Source of the DNA: JACTMJ01 sp039812845 | GTDB taxonomy: Bacteria > Acidobacteriota > Terriglobia > Bryobacterales > Bryobacteraceae | Length of the DNA stretch: 64,000 nucleotides | Reading direction: 5' to 3' | Assembly (NCBI GenBank): GCA_039812845.1 | Contig: JBDIBK010000005.1 | Location: 4,320 to 68,319, forward strand | Shown here: one piece after another, positions 17,944-26,640 of the stretch | How positions within the stretch are numbered: position 1 is the first letter of the stretch | Layout: every line of letters begins with the position of its first letter | Position numbers and translations under genes: made by a program | The notes under the pieces: generated by a model | Seen by the model: the letters and a program-made list of their open reading frames with translations, nothing else | Told to the model about the DNA's origin: nothing | Databases searched by the model: none

Positions 17944-19788
17944 ATGCGATTGAAGTCTTTCCCGCTGGTGACCCCGGCCGTATTTCTGCTGGCGATTCTG
18001 CTGGGCGTGGTGTACGTGCAGCACAAGCGCAGCGGGCGGGACGCCGCGGGTGAGAGCGTTGGCGACGCCGGCCAATCCGTTGGCGACGCCGGCCAATCCG
18101 TTGGCGACGCCGGCCAATCCGTTGGCGGCACGTTCGAGATTGCGGATGGCCGGCGGCCCTCCGCGCAGGCCGTGAAGGCGTGGCAGAACCGCAAGTTCGG
18201 GATGTTCATCCATTGGGGGCTCTACTCCGTTCTGGGCGGCGTGTGGAAGGGCGAACGCGTCACCAGCATTTACAGCGAACAGATCCAACTGCGCGCGCCG
18301 ATTCCGGGGAAGGAATACGAGCAGGTTGCCAGACAGTTCAACCCGCAACAGTGGGACCCCCGGGCGGTGGCCAGACTGGCCAGGGAGGCGGGGATGAAGT
18401 TCATCGTGATCACGGCCAAACACCACGACGGCTTCAGTCTGTTCGGTTCGAAACTTTCGAGCTTCAACGTGGTGGACGGCACGCCCTACCGGCGCGATGT
18501 GCTCCAGGAACTGGCAGCGGCCGCGCGCGCGGAGGGGCTGGGCTTCGGCGTCTACTACTCCAACATCGACTGGCACGAGGGAAGCGTTCCGGACATGCGG
18601 AACGACAACCCCATTTCGAAGCAGCTTGAAGACTTCAACCTCGGGCAATTGGTGGAGCTTTGTTCAAACTACGGCCCGCTCTCGGAAATTTGGTTCGACA
18701 TGGGGAACCCAACTCCGGCGCAAAGCAAGCGCTGGACGGATGCGGTGCATACGCTGCAGCCGGACACGATGGTAAGCGGGCGCGTGTTTAACCATCAGGG
18801 CGACTTCACGGTGATGGGGGACAATGCGATTCCGAACCATGTGATCGACGAACCCTGGCAAACGCCGGGATCGATCTATCACGAAACATGGGGCTACCGG
18901 TCCTGGCAGGAACGGAAGGATCTGCCGGGGAAGATTCGCGAACATCTGCTGAACCTGGCGAAGGTGGTGAGCCGCGGCGGCAACTATCTGCTGAATATCG
19001 GCCCGCGCGGGGATGGCTCGGTGGTGGAGTTTGAAGCGGACGTGCTGCGCTCCATTGGGAAATGGCTCTCGATCAATGGGGAAGCGATCTATGGAAGCGA
19101 GCCGCAGCCCTTCCGGGAGCTGAGCTTCGGCTACGCCACGCGGAAGCCGGGCAAGCTCTATCTGCTGGTAACGGCCTGGCCCGCCGACGGAAAGCTGCGC
19201 TTGCCGCGTCTGCGCAACCCGATCACGAAGGCCTACTTCCTGACGGACAGCGCGAAGACACCGCTTGACACCGCGGAGGAGGCGGGCGCGCAGGTGGTGC
19301 TGACGCAAGTTCCTAAACTGCCGGAAGCGGTGACGGTGATTGCGGCCGAGTACGCGGGCGACCTGAGCATCGCGCCGCCGCTGGTTATCGAGCGCGAGGA
19401 CGGCAGCTATTTGCTTTCGCGAGCGGACGCGGAGGAGTTCTTCCACTACAACGGCCGCGGTTACTACGAGAAGCCCAAGCTCTACAAACAGAGGTGGGCA
19501 TTTGCGGTTCCGCGGAATGGAGAATTCGAGGCGTTCGGGATGACGAAGCCGGGCAATGCGCCGGCCGCTGTGGAAGTGGCGTTCAACGGCGATGCACGCC
19601 GGACAAGCGTGGAGGCCGTCGCCGGGGAGGGAGAGGCGCCGGTGGCGCACCCGCTGGGGCGCTTCCTGGCCCGTGCGTGGGAGGATCTGGAGGTGACCGT
19701 TACCCCGCCAACGCCTTTCGGCAAGGCGGCCGGCACCGGCGTGGAATTTGAAGGGCTGCTGCTGAAACCCGTTGGCAATCGGCAATAG
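17944..19788 (+). CDS. alpha-L-fucosidase (GH29)
   Basis: A 614-aa glycoside hydrolase that removes terminal alpha-L-fucose. From the ATG at 17944 it has an N-terminal membrane segment (about 6-25), so it is exported or anchored. A spacer of three VGDAGQS repeats (residues 39-59) comes next. The catalytic TIM barrel has KFGMFIHWGLYS, ITAKHHDGFSLF, YYSNIDWHE and EIWFDMGNP, with D252 the likely nucleophile. SRGGNYLLNIGPRGDG closes the barrel, and a beta-rich C-terminal part follows. The frame stays open to 17845, but the signal segment and the arginase start on the other strand argue for 17944; GTG at 17938 is an alternative. With the sulfatase and glycosidase-like genes it fits use of fucose-containing, perhaps sulfated, glycans. 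Confidence 0.92.
   Translation: MRLKSFPLVTPAVFLLAILLGVVYVQHKRSGRDAAGESVGDAGQSVGDAGQSVGDAGQSVGGTFEIADGRRPSAQAVKAWQNRKFGMFIHWGLYSVLGGVWKGERVTSIYSEQIQLRAPIPGKEYEQVARQFNPQQWDPRAVARLAREAGMKFIVITAKHHDGFSLFGSKLSSFNVVDGTPYRRDVLQELAAAARAEGLGFGVYYSNIDWHEGSVPDMRNDNPISKQLEDFNLGQLVELCSNYGPLSEIWFDMGNPTPAQSKRWTDAVHTLQPDTMVSGRVFNHQGDFTVMGDNAIPNHVIDEPWQTPGSIYHETWGYRSWQERKDLPGKIREHLLNLAKVVSRGGNYLLNIGPRGDGSVVEFEADVLRSIGKWLSINGEAIYGSEPQPFRELSFGYATRKPGKLYLLVTAWPADGKLRLPRLRNPITKAYFLTDSAKTPLDTAEEAGAQVVLTQVPKLPEAVTVIAAEYAGDLSIAPPLVIEREDGSYLLSRADAEEFFHYNGRGYYEKPKLYKQRWAFAVPRNGEFEAFGMTKPGNAPAAVEVAFNGDARRTSVEAVAGEGEAPVAHPLGRFLARAWEDLEVTVTPPTPFGKAAGTGVEFEGLLLKPVGNRQ
18058..18120 (+). repeat. three perfect 21-bp tandem repeats in the fucosidase gene
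   Basis: The unit starts GTTGGCGACGCC and ends CAATCC. Three identical copies lie at 18058-18078, 18079-18099 and 18100-18120, with a partial fourth. Each encodes VGDAGQS in the spacer between the membrane segment and the catalytic barrel. Perfect identity points to recent expansion; copy changes would stay in frame. Confidence 0.95.
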
Positions 19789-19800
19789 CGGCGGCTTGCG

Positions 19801-22185
19801 CTACGGAGTTTTCACCAACAGTGCGCGGGCGGTGGCGACATTTCCCGCGCCGTCCGTGGCCTTGATTACAACGGATTTTTCGGCTTCGGGCGCGGCATCG
19901 TCGCGGACGGAGAGGACGAACTCCTCCGTGCGGCTATCGGCGATGCCGTCCACGGGCAAGGCGACCACGGGCGCTTTGGCGTTCACCGACAGTTCCAGGC
20001 GGCGGATCAGAGAGACAGCATCCGTCACGCGCACCCGAAGGCTCCAGCCGGCTTCCACGCGCTCCCGCGACAGCACCTCGATCACGGGAGCGCCGTGATC
20101 GATCACCACGGGGGCACTCACGAGGGAATCTTCCCTGGCCACGCCGGGAGAGTTGTCCAGGGCGTCTGTCACCGTCACCCGAAAATAATAGCGGCCATCG
20201 GCAAAGCGATTGGCATCGACGGAGTATGTGGTTTCGCGGAGGGCCGTTGCGAGAGGCTTCCAGACCGTTTCGTCTTCCGCGCGGTAGTGCAGGCTGTACT
20301 CCAAGGTGTCGCCGTCGGCATCTTCCGCTTCCCAGGCACACTGCAGCGCGGCTTCCACGAGCTTGGCCGTGCTGGCGACGGTGGAGCCCGCCGGACCCGC
20401 GGCATCACTGTCTCCGGTGGCGCTCACCGTGACTGTGTAGGCCGCGGAGGATGCCGCCACGGCCGCCTGTGCCGCCGCCGCCCCTTGGGTACCGCTGGAC
20501 TTCAACTGGCTGCTGACGCGGACGGATTTCATCGCGGGGGTGGAGTTCTGGGGCAGATAGGCTACCGTGACACGCTCGAGTGAAACGGACGCGGGCGTGG
20601 CGATGAACTCGGCCTTCCATTGCAGATAGCGGGCGTTGGGACTCCCAATGCGGCCCTCCGCGCCCTGGGCAACGGGCTGCCAATCGCTCCAGGTGCTATC
20701 CGGCCGGAAGGAATTCCCCGCACGCGTGAAAAAACGAAGCCCGGTGCCCGCATTCGGAGCGTTTCGGCCGGCCCAGGAGAGGGTGCCCCAGCGCGCGACG
20801 GTATCGGCGTCGTGAACCGGAGATTCGTAGCTGCCCTGGGCGGTGGCATCCGGGGAAAAGCGGAAGAGCTTGCCCTCGTTGCCGGTGGCGGCGAGAAAGC
20901 CGGAGGGGAGGGAAAGGACGCGGGTGGTTTGCCCCTGGCCGGTCTGGGCGAGCAGATCCGCCCGACCGCGCGAATCCATGCGGTAAATGCGGCCTTCGCG
21001 GTCAGTAGCCATGAGCACGGAATCACTGTCCAAGGCGAGGTCGTAGACGTTCTCCTCCTTGGAACTCCAGAGCGTTTCGACGGTGTTGTCGGCGGCGATG
21101 CGATAGACGGCGGAACGCTCTACGCCGGGCAATTCGTAGATCGCAGAAGTCGCGCCCAGCGGGCTGGCGGGCGAAGCGGGCGACGCGCTTGTTTGCGGCA
21201 GAGGAACCGCCTGCTGCAAGCCCTCGCCCGGCGGGTTCTGGGTGGCTGCGGTCACTGTAACCGTGGTGCTGATGGTGGGCGCGCCGGTATCCAGAGTGCC
21301 GCTTCCGGCGGCGGGCATCTGCTGTTTGCGGGCGACGGACCCCCCCATTGCCGCGGCATAGATCTCGCCGTTGGGGGCAACAGCGATGGAGCGGATCTCC
21401 GGCAGGCTGGCATCGTAGAGGACGAACGCGCGGTCTTTGGCGGTAATCCGGTAGAGCAGGCCGTTCGGCTCAGAACCGGCGAGAAGGCGGCCTTCCCGAT
21501 CGAGGGCGAGGCTGGTGATGTGGGCCTGGCCGCTCGCGAAATAGAGTTCCCCCTTGCCTTGCGCACTGACGGAGTAGATTTTTCCTTCCGGGCCGGTTCC
21601 GGCGTAGAGCGTGCCGTCGGGGGCCGCGACGAGGGACCAGATATACTGCGCTTTCGGATCGAACCATTCGGTGGCCGTATCCCCCTCGATCTTGTAGATT
21701 TTCCCGTTAGGGGAGGTGGCGACGTAGAGGGTTCCCCTGGGATCGACGGCAAGCGCGAACACGGCAGGCTCCGTGGCGTTCCAGATCAGTTCCATCTGCC
21801 CGTTGGGCCGCACGGCATAGACGCCGCCGCGGTAGCCGGTGCCGAGAAAAACCGTGCCATCCGGACCGCGCTGGGCCGCCCAAATCACCGGCTGTTGCGG
21901 AGAGGCGAATTCTTCCCGGCGGTAACCGGGGCGCAGAAGGCCATCCCAGCTCAGCGCCACGCCGCTCATTTTGCCTTTCAGGAAGTCCTTGACGCCGGCC
22001 ATCTCCCAGGTGGTGGTTTGGGAGGCGGGAAGCGGGGGCGGGGCCATCGCGGCCATCCAGAGGGCGAGGCAGACGAGCAACAGATGGCGCGGGCGATGCG
22101 TGGCGAAGCTTCGCCATGGGCACCGGTGCCGATTCTCCGCGTGGACGGGCGTGGAAGGGGATGGGTGGTTCATCGGCAGTTTCAT
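19801..22185 (-). CDS. exported beta-propeller protein with C-terminal Ig-like part
   Basis: A 794-aa protein. A hydrophobic segment (HLLLVCLALWMAAMA, about residues 34-48) acts as signal or anchor. Residues about 75-470 contain repeated propeller blades of the form PDGTLYAGTGPEGKIYSV, RGTLYVATSPNGKIYKI and NGEIYAAAMGG. A beta-rich Ig/fibronectin-like part follows, with FADGRYYFRVTVTDALDNSP near residue 680. Proteins with this blade pattern are usually non-catalytic scaffolds. It starts 3 bases after the S55-like gene stop, so the two are co-translated or tightly coupled. The function is unknown. The ATG at 22173 is an alternative start. Confidence 0.75.
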   Translation of the reverse strand: MKLPMNHPSPSTPVHAENRHRCPWRSFATHRPRHLLLVCLALWMAAMAPPPLPASQTTTWEMAGVKDFLKGKMSGVALSWDGLLRPGYRREEFASPQQPVIWAAQRGPDGTVFLGTGYRGGVYAVRPNGQMELIWNATEPAVFALAVDPRGTLYVATSPNGKIYKIEGDTATEWFDPKAQYIWSLVAAPDGTLYAGTGPEGKIYSVSAQGKGELYFASGQAHITSLALDREGRLLAGSEPNGLLYRITAKDRAFVLYDASLPEIRSIAVAPNGEIYAAAMGGSVARKQQMPAAGSGTLDTGAPTISTTVTVTAATQNPPGEGLQQAVPLPQTSASPASPASPLGATSAIYELPGVERSAVYRIAADNTVETLWSSKEENVYDLALDSDSVLMATDREGRIYRMDSRGRADLLAQTGQGQTTRVLSLPSGFLAATGNEGKLFRFSPDATAQGSYESPVHDADTVARWGTLSWAGRNAPNAGTGLRFFTRAGNSFRPDSTWSDWQPVAQGAEGRIGSPNARYLQWKAEFIATPASVSLERVTVAYLPQNSTPAMKSVRVSSQLKSSGTQGAAAAQAAVAASSAAYTVTVSATGDSDAAGPAGSTVASTAKLVEAALQCAWEAEDADGDTLEYSLHYRAEDETVWKPLATALRETTYSVDANRFADGRYYFRVTVTDALDNSPGVAREDSLVSAPVVIDHGAPVIEVLSRERVEAGWSLRVRVTDAVSLIRRLELSVNAKAPVVALPVDGIADSRTEEFVLSVRDDAAPEAEKSVVIKATDGAGNVATARALLVKTP

Positions 22186-22188
22186 GCT

Positions 22189-23988
22189 TCAGTTGCTTTT
22201 GACATCTACACGAATGGTGCGGCTCCCGGAAACGGCATAGTCGCCCAGATCCGCGTTCATCTCCGCAATCGCGGCGTTCTGGGCGGCGTTACGGCCGCCT
22301 TTGACGTCGGTGGAGCTATCGAGGATAAGGGCGGCGGAGGGGGGAGGGGCCGGAAGATCCGCGCCCTGGATGGAATAAGTGGGCTCCTGACGCCAGACCC
22401 GCAGATAGAGCTTCCCGTTGCCCCGGATATCGTTCACCAGATCGACAAGCTGGGCTGGGTTTCGGGGCACGATGGCCGTGAGTTTGGGAAGGTCGAGCAT
22501 GTTCAGACTGGCGGCGTCGGCGACGCTGAAATAGAGGGGGCCGGCGGGAGCGCCGCGCGGGATGGTGTAGCGGAAGAGGCGATGCACCGCCGCGCCGGCC
22601 GCATCGATCAGCACAGCGTGAATCTCCACTTCCTCGCCGGGGTCGGCCTCATTGGTGGACGCCCACACCTGATCCAGGTTGAGTTCGCGCCGATTCTCAT
22701 ACGAAACCAGGTTGACGTCGACGCTTTCGAGCTTCAGTTCGTCGAAGCCGGATTGGAGGGCGTAGCCAACCGGCACGGCGACATTCAGGGCGGCCGCGAG
22801 GGCGACCATGGAAGTGCCGGAAAACCGATTCGCGATGCGCAGGGGAGGAACGCCGTTCTGGAAGCGCAGCACGGCATCGAGGCCAATGGAGGTGGCCCCG
22901 GCCGTGCGCTCCGTGGCATCGACGGCGGAGAAAATGGCCATCTGCAAGAGGAGCGGCGAGAGGAAGGGGTCCCGCACCATCTCCATCCGGTAGGATTTCT
23001 CAAGCAGGCGATCCCCCGCGGCATTGGCCCGCCGGACATTCAGATGGAAGGGCGCGAGATCCGGGACCGCGCCGATGGTTCCCGAAACGGTGACGTTGCG
23101 GTCCTGCTCAATGACGCCCAAAGGATCCCCGGATCGGGTGATCTTGAACGAGGTGGAGAGGTTGGGCAGGACAGTGAGCACCTCGCTGCGGGCGAAGGGC
23201 AAGCCGGTGGTTCCCACGCCGAGAAAGCGGTGGCCAAACGCGTAAAGGCGGTTGCCCACGACGTCCGTGACCGTGCCGTCGGCCGCCACCTGCATATCGC
23301 CGCGCATGAGCTGGACGCTAATCATCGAACCGGGCTTGGGCGCGGCGGCGGTGCCCGCTGGAGATGCTTGCGGGAGAGGCTGGGGCGCGGCTCCAGAGAA
23401 GCCTTGCGCCAATTCGAGGCCAAGGCGAGTGGCGAGAGGCGCAAAATGCGCGAGGGTTCGCTCCGTGAACCCGGAAAGCTGGAGGGGCGTTCGGACGGGC
23501 GTGAGACGGAGCGTCCCGGCGGGGACGGATTCGGGCTCAGAGAAGACGTGCGCCACCTGGGAATCGCCGAGGCGAACGCGATTCGCGACCGGATTCGCCC
23601 GGCTGGCGGGGTTTCCAGCCGCCATCATTTCTTCAATGGGACGGATGCCGCAGATAGGCTCCTTTGAAAACGCAAATCCCAGCGCCACCGCGCCAATCAG
23701 CTTCCCGCCGATATAGACGGGACTGCCGCTCATCCCCTGAATGACGCCGGTTTGCGCGAGCGGACCGCCGGAAAGCCGCGCGAGGATGATGGACTGTCCG
23801 GGCGCGGAATTCTCAATGACACCCAGAATTTCAACGTCGAAATTCTGGATGGCGGTGCCGGAAAAAACGGTGAGACCCGTGCCTTTCATGCCCGCGCGCA
23901 CGTCCTTTACAGGGAGGATTTGCACTTGGGCGAGGAGAAAAGTACTAGTAACGCACAAACTCGCCAGCAGCCGAAGAAGGTTCCGCAC
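22189..23988 (-). CDS. SpoIVB/S55-like exported protein
   Basis: A 599-aa protein with a signal peptide (LLRLLASLCVTSTFLLA). The S55 features are clear: VRAGMKGTGLTVFSG near the start, GVIQGMSGSPVYIGGK with the candidate nucleophile Ser, and GNRLYAFGHRFLGVGTT near residue 245. SpoIVB in Bacillus is a signalling serine protease; acidobacterial relatives are secreted and mostly unstudied. The C-terminal half (about 300-599) is beta-rich with no motif I recognise. The GTG start has no obvious ribosome binding site. The propeller gene follows after 3 bases, and the exosortase is divergent across 101 bases. Confidence 0.85.
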   Translation of the reverse strand: MRNLLRLLASLCVTSTFLLAQVQILPVKDVRAGMKGTGLTVFSGTAIQNFDVEILGVIENSAPGQSIILARLSGGPLAQTGVIQGMSGSPVYIGGKLIGAVALGFAFSKEPICGIRPIEEMMAAGNPASRANPVANRVRLGDSQVAHVFSEPESVPAGTLRLTPVRTPLQLSGFTERTLAHFAPLATRLGLELAQGFSGAAPQPLPQASPAGTAAAPKPGSMISVQLMRGDMQVAADGTVTDVVGNRLYAFGHRFLGVGTTGLPFARSEVLTVLPNLSTSFKITRSGDPLGVIEQDRNVTVSGTIGAVPDLAPFHLNVRRANAAGDRLLEKSYRMEMVRDPFLSPLLLQMAIFSAVDATERTAGATSIGLDAVLRFQNGVPPLRIANRFSGTSMVALAAALNVAVPVGYALQSGFDELKLESVDVNLVSYENRRELNLDQVWASTNEADPGEEVEIHAVLIDAAGAAVHRLFRYTIPRGAPAGPLYFSVADAASLNMLDLPKLTAIVPRNPAQLVDLVNDIRGNGKLYLRVWRQEPTYSIQGADLPAPPPSAALILDSSTDVKGGRNAAQNAAIAEMNADLGDYAVSGSRTIRVDVKSN

Positions 23989-23989
23989 G

Positions 23990-24019
23990 TTGACTGATAG
24001 TTTATCCTGAAGATACTAT
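23990..24019 (+). promoter_or_regulatory. sigma70-type promoter for the exosortase gene
   Basis: TTGACT at 23990-23995 and TACTAT at 24014-24019 are separated by 18 bases, about 70 bases before the exosortase ATG. The -35 box touches the start codon region of the divergent S55-like gene. Confidence 0.5.
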
Positions 24020-24089
24020 TCAGACATCGTACGTCCAGGCTGGAGGGCAGCTCCCCGCTGGCAGAGGTTCGTTTTGCGTTTAGGAACTC

Positions 24090-24992
24090 ATGAGTTCGAT
24101 TAGCCAAAGCACTGCGCGTGAAGCGACCGCACCTACGAAATCGCAATCGTGGAACTGGGTGGCCATCGGCTGGTTTGGCGTCCTGCTGGTTCTAGCTTAC
24201 CTGCCGACATTGATCCGGCTGGTGGAGCAGTGGGACCAGTCCGAGGAAATGAGCCACGGGTTCTTCGTGCCGCTGGTGGCCGGTTACATCGCCTGGCAAA
24301 AACGTGAAGAGATCGGCAAACTGACGCTGAGCTCCCACTGGATGGGCATCGTGCTGGTGGTTCTGGCCGGGATGCAGTTGACGGTGGCCACGCTGGGCGC
24401 GGAGTTGTTTCTGGCGCGCACGGCGTTTGTGTTCGCGGTTTGGGGCGCGGTGGTTTATCTGGGCGGCTGGCCGCTGTTCCGCGCGCTGTGCTTCCCGCTT
24501 CTTCTTCTGCTGCTGATGATTCCGATTCCGGAGATCATTTATAACCAAGTCACGTTTCCGCTGCAGCTATTGGCGAGCCGGCTGGCCGAATGGGCGCTGA
24601 ACCTGCTGGGCTACCCCGTGCTGCGCGAAGGAAATGTGCTGGAACTGGCGAGCCAGAAGCTGCAGGTGGTGGAAGCGTGCAGCGGTATCCGCAGCCTGCT
24701 GGCACTCACCTTCCTCTCGCTGGTTTATGGCTTCTTTTTCACAAAGACGGTTTGGATCCGGATTGCGCTGTTCCTTTCCACGATTCCGGTGGCCATTGCC
24801 GCCAATGCGAGCCGCGTGACCGTCACGGGAATTCTGAGTGAAATCAACACGGAATACGCGACGGGCTTTTACCATACGCTATCCGGATGGGCTTTGTTTT
24901 TTGTGGCGTTCGTGATGCTGGCGTTCGTACACCAAGGGCTCGAATGGATCGGAAGGAGGTGGTTCCATGGATCTCCGAAGACAACTAGCTAG
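24090..24992 (+). CDS. xrt: exosortase
   Basis: A 300-aa polytopic membrane protein of the exosortase/archaeosortase superfamily. The conserved triad is present: Cys197 in VEACSGIRS, Arg242 in NASRVTVTG and His262 in TGFYHTLSGW. At least seven hydrophobic segments are visible, starting with GWFGVLLVLAYLPTLI. Exosortases recognise PEP-CTERM-type tails and are usually linked to exopolysaccharide production. The next gene is its usual partner, EpsI, overlapping by 26 bases. I found no PEP-CTERM tail on any protein in this window, so substrates must lie elsewhere. The divergent S55-like and propeller genes are neighbours only. Confidence 0.93.
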   Translation: MSSISQSTAREATAPTKSQSWNWVAIGWFGVLLVLAYLPTLIRLVEQWDQSEEMSHGFFVPLVAGYIAWQKREEIGKLTLSSHWMGIVLVVLAGMQLTVATLGAELFLARTAFVFAVWGAVVYLGGWPLFRALCFPLLLLLLMIPIPEIIYNQVTFPLQLLASRLAEWALNLLGYPVLREGNVLELASQKLQVVEACSGIRSLLALTFLSLVYGFFFTKTVWIRIALFLSTIPVAIAANASRVTVTGILSEINTEYATGFYHTLSGWALFFVAFVMLAFVHQGLEWIGRRWFHGSPKTTS

Positions 24993-25647
24993 TCTGTTTA
25001 CGAGCAGACATGCGATGGTGCTGACCGTTGTGCTGGTGGCACAAATGGCGATCCTTTATGGGTATTCCCGCGAAGAGAACGTGCCTCGGATCCCGGCGCT
25101 CAGCACGTTCCCGACCGAGTTCCCCGGCTGGACGATGATCCGCGAGGGAAAGGTGGAGGACGAAGTGCTGGCGGTATTGCGGGCGGACGACACGCTTACG
25201 CGGGTCTACTCGGACGGCCGGGATGTCGCGAGCCTGTTCATGGCGTACTTCAAGACGCAGCGGACCGGCCAGGCACCCCACTCTCCGAAGCACTGCCTTC
25301 CAGGCTCGGGCTGGACGCCCTCGCAATCCGGCTTTCTGGATATTCAGCTTCCCGATCAAGACCGCACGATCACGGTGAACCGCTACGTGGTTACGCGCGG
25401 GGAAGATTCGAGCGTGGTGCTTTACTGGTATCAGTCTCTGGACCGGGTGGTTGCGAGCGAGTATCTCGCGAAAGTCTACCTGGTGACCGACGCGATTCGA
25501 TTCAACCGGACGGATACGGCTCTGGTGCGGGTGGTGGTGCCGGTTCCAAAGACGGAAGGCGGCGTGGATTCCGCGGAGAAAGTGGGCGTTTCGTTCATCC
25601 AGAAGATGTTCCCCGCGGTGGGAGTCTACTTCCCGCCCGCCAGCTAG
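24967..25647 (+). CDS. epsI: exosortase-associated protein EpsI
   Basis: A 226-aa protein with one N-terminal TM helix (MVLTVVLVAQMAILYGYS) and an extracytoplasmic EpsI domain. The hallmark TGQAPHSPKHCLPGSGW is present near residue 95-111, and EpsI-typical YWYQS follows. EpsI occurs beside or fused to exosortases and is thought to assist processing or exopolysaccharide export; its exact role is not established. The ATG overlaps the exosortase end by 26 bases and has a good AAGGAGG site, so the pair is co-expressed. Confidence 0.9.
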   Translation: MDLRRQLASLFTSRHAMVLTVVLVAQMAILYGYSREENVPRIPALSTFPTEFPGWTMIREGKVEDEVLAVLRADDTLTRVYSDGRDVASLFMAYFKTQRTGQAPHSPKHCLPGSGWTPSQSGFLDIQLPDQDRTITVNRYVVTRGEDSSVVLYWYQSLDRVVASEYLAKVYLVTDAIRFNRTDTALVRVVVPVPKTEGGVDSAEKVGVSFIQKMFPAVGVYFPPAS

Positions 25648-25719
25648 GCAATCGCGAACGGAACCGCCGGACCGGCGTTAGCAGGATCGGCGCGAGCAAA
25701 GACCGGCGAACCTTTAGAC

Positions 25720-26619
25720 ATGGCAGAGAATTTCTCCACGCTGGTGAGCGGATTCCTGGCGGAACTGGAGCGGGAGAACGCCAGCCCGCAAACGCTGCGC
25801 GCTTACCGAAACGATCTGCTGCAATTCGTGAGTTACTTGAGCCCCGCCGACGCGGAATGCCCGTCCGCGCGGGAGATCGATCTGCTGGTGCTGCGCGAAT
25901 GGGTGATGGACCTCTATCACCAAGGGCTAAAGAGCGTGACCTTGCGGAGGAAGATCGCGGCGATTCGCACTTTCTGGAAGTATCTGGTTCGGGAAGGGGT
26001 GGTGGATCTGGACGCCGCACGGCTGCTGGTGATCCCCAAGACGCCCAAGAACCTGCCGCGCGTGCCTTCGGCCGAGCAGATCAATTCGCTGCTGGATGCC
26101 ATCGCGGCGGGCGGAGTGGCGCAGCCGCAGCCCGAGCGGGATCTGGCGATTTTTGAACTGCTCTATGGCTGCGGCCTGCGGGTATCGGAATTGGTGGGGC
26201 TCGACCTGGACGATCTCGACCTGGAGGGCCGGGTGCTGCGCGTGACCGGCAAGGGACGCAAGGAGCGCATGGTGCCCTTCACCGCGCGGGTTCGCGATGT
26301 GCTGAACCGGTGGCTGGCCCAGCGCGCGGCGGCCACTGAAGAGCGGGCCGTGTTTTTGGCGGTGCGCGGCGGGAGGCTCTCCGACCGGGCGGTGAGGCGG
26401 CTGGTGAAAATCTACGCCATCGCGCTTTCCGGCGATACAACCGTTCACCCGCACACGTTTCGCCACGCGTATGCGACCCACCTGCTGCGGGAGGGCGCGA
26501 ACCTGCGGGAGATTCAGGAGCTTCTGGGCCATGCCCAGCTTTCCACGACGCAGAAGTACACGCAAGTGAGCCTGGCGGACCTGATGGCGGTCTACGACAA
26601 GGCGCATCCGCGAGCGTAA
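25720..26619 (+). CDS. xerD: tyrosine recombinase XerC/XerD
   Basis: A 299-aa site-specific recombinase for resolving chromosome dimers. It has the N-terminal SAM-like core-binding domain (about 1-95) and the catalytic domain with R154 (GCGLRVSEL), K178 (TGKGRKERM), H245 and R248 (HTFRHAYATHLL), H271 (LLGHAQLSTTQ) and the nucleophile Y280. Length and motifs match XerC/D rather than a phage integrase, and there is no mobile element around it. The C/D distinction cannot be made from one copy. It follows EpsI by 72 bases and converges on lepA. Confidence 0.9.
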   Translation: MAENFSTLVSGFLAELERENASPQTLRAYRNDLLQFVSYLSPADAECPSAREIDLLVLREWVMDLYHQGLKSVTLRRKIAAIRTFWKYLVREGVVDLDAARLLVIPKTPKNLPRVPSAEQINSLLDAIAAGGVAQPQPERDLAIFELLYGCGLRVSELVGLDLDDLDLEGRVLRVTGKGRKERMVPFTARVRDVLNRWLAQRAAATEERAVFLAVRGGRLSDRAVRRLVKIYAIALSGDTTVHPHTFRHAYATHLLREGANLREIQELLGHAQLSTTQKYTQVSLADLMAVYDKAHPRA

Positions 26620-26640
26620 TTCTTCGCGGCACGGGCGAGA

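Noticed and set aside
20620..23667. A 1015-codon open frame on the plus strand opposite the propeller and S55-like genes
   Set aside because: It is a GC-bias shadow. The minus strand has clear family motifs, signal peptides and coupling, while this frame has a low-complexity Gly/Arg composition.
25720..26619. Xer gene as a mobile-element integrase
   Set aside because: The length and catalytic residues match housekeeping XerC/D. There are no att repeats at the nearby tRNA-Gln and no phage or conjugation genes.
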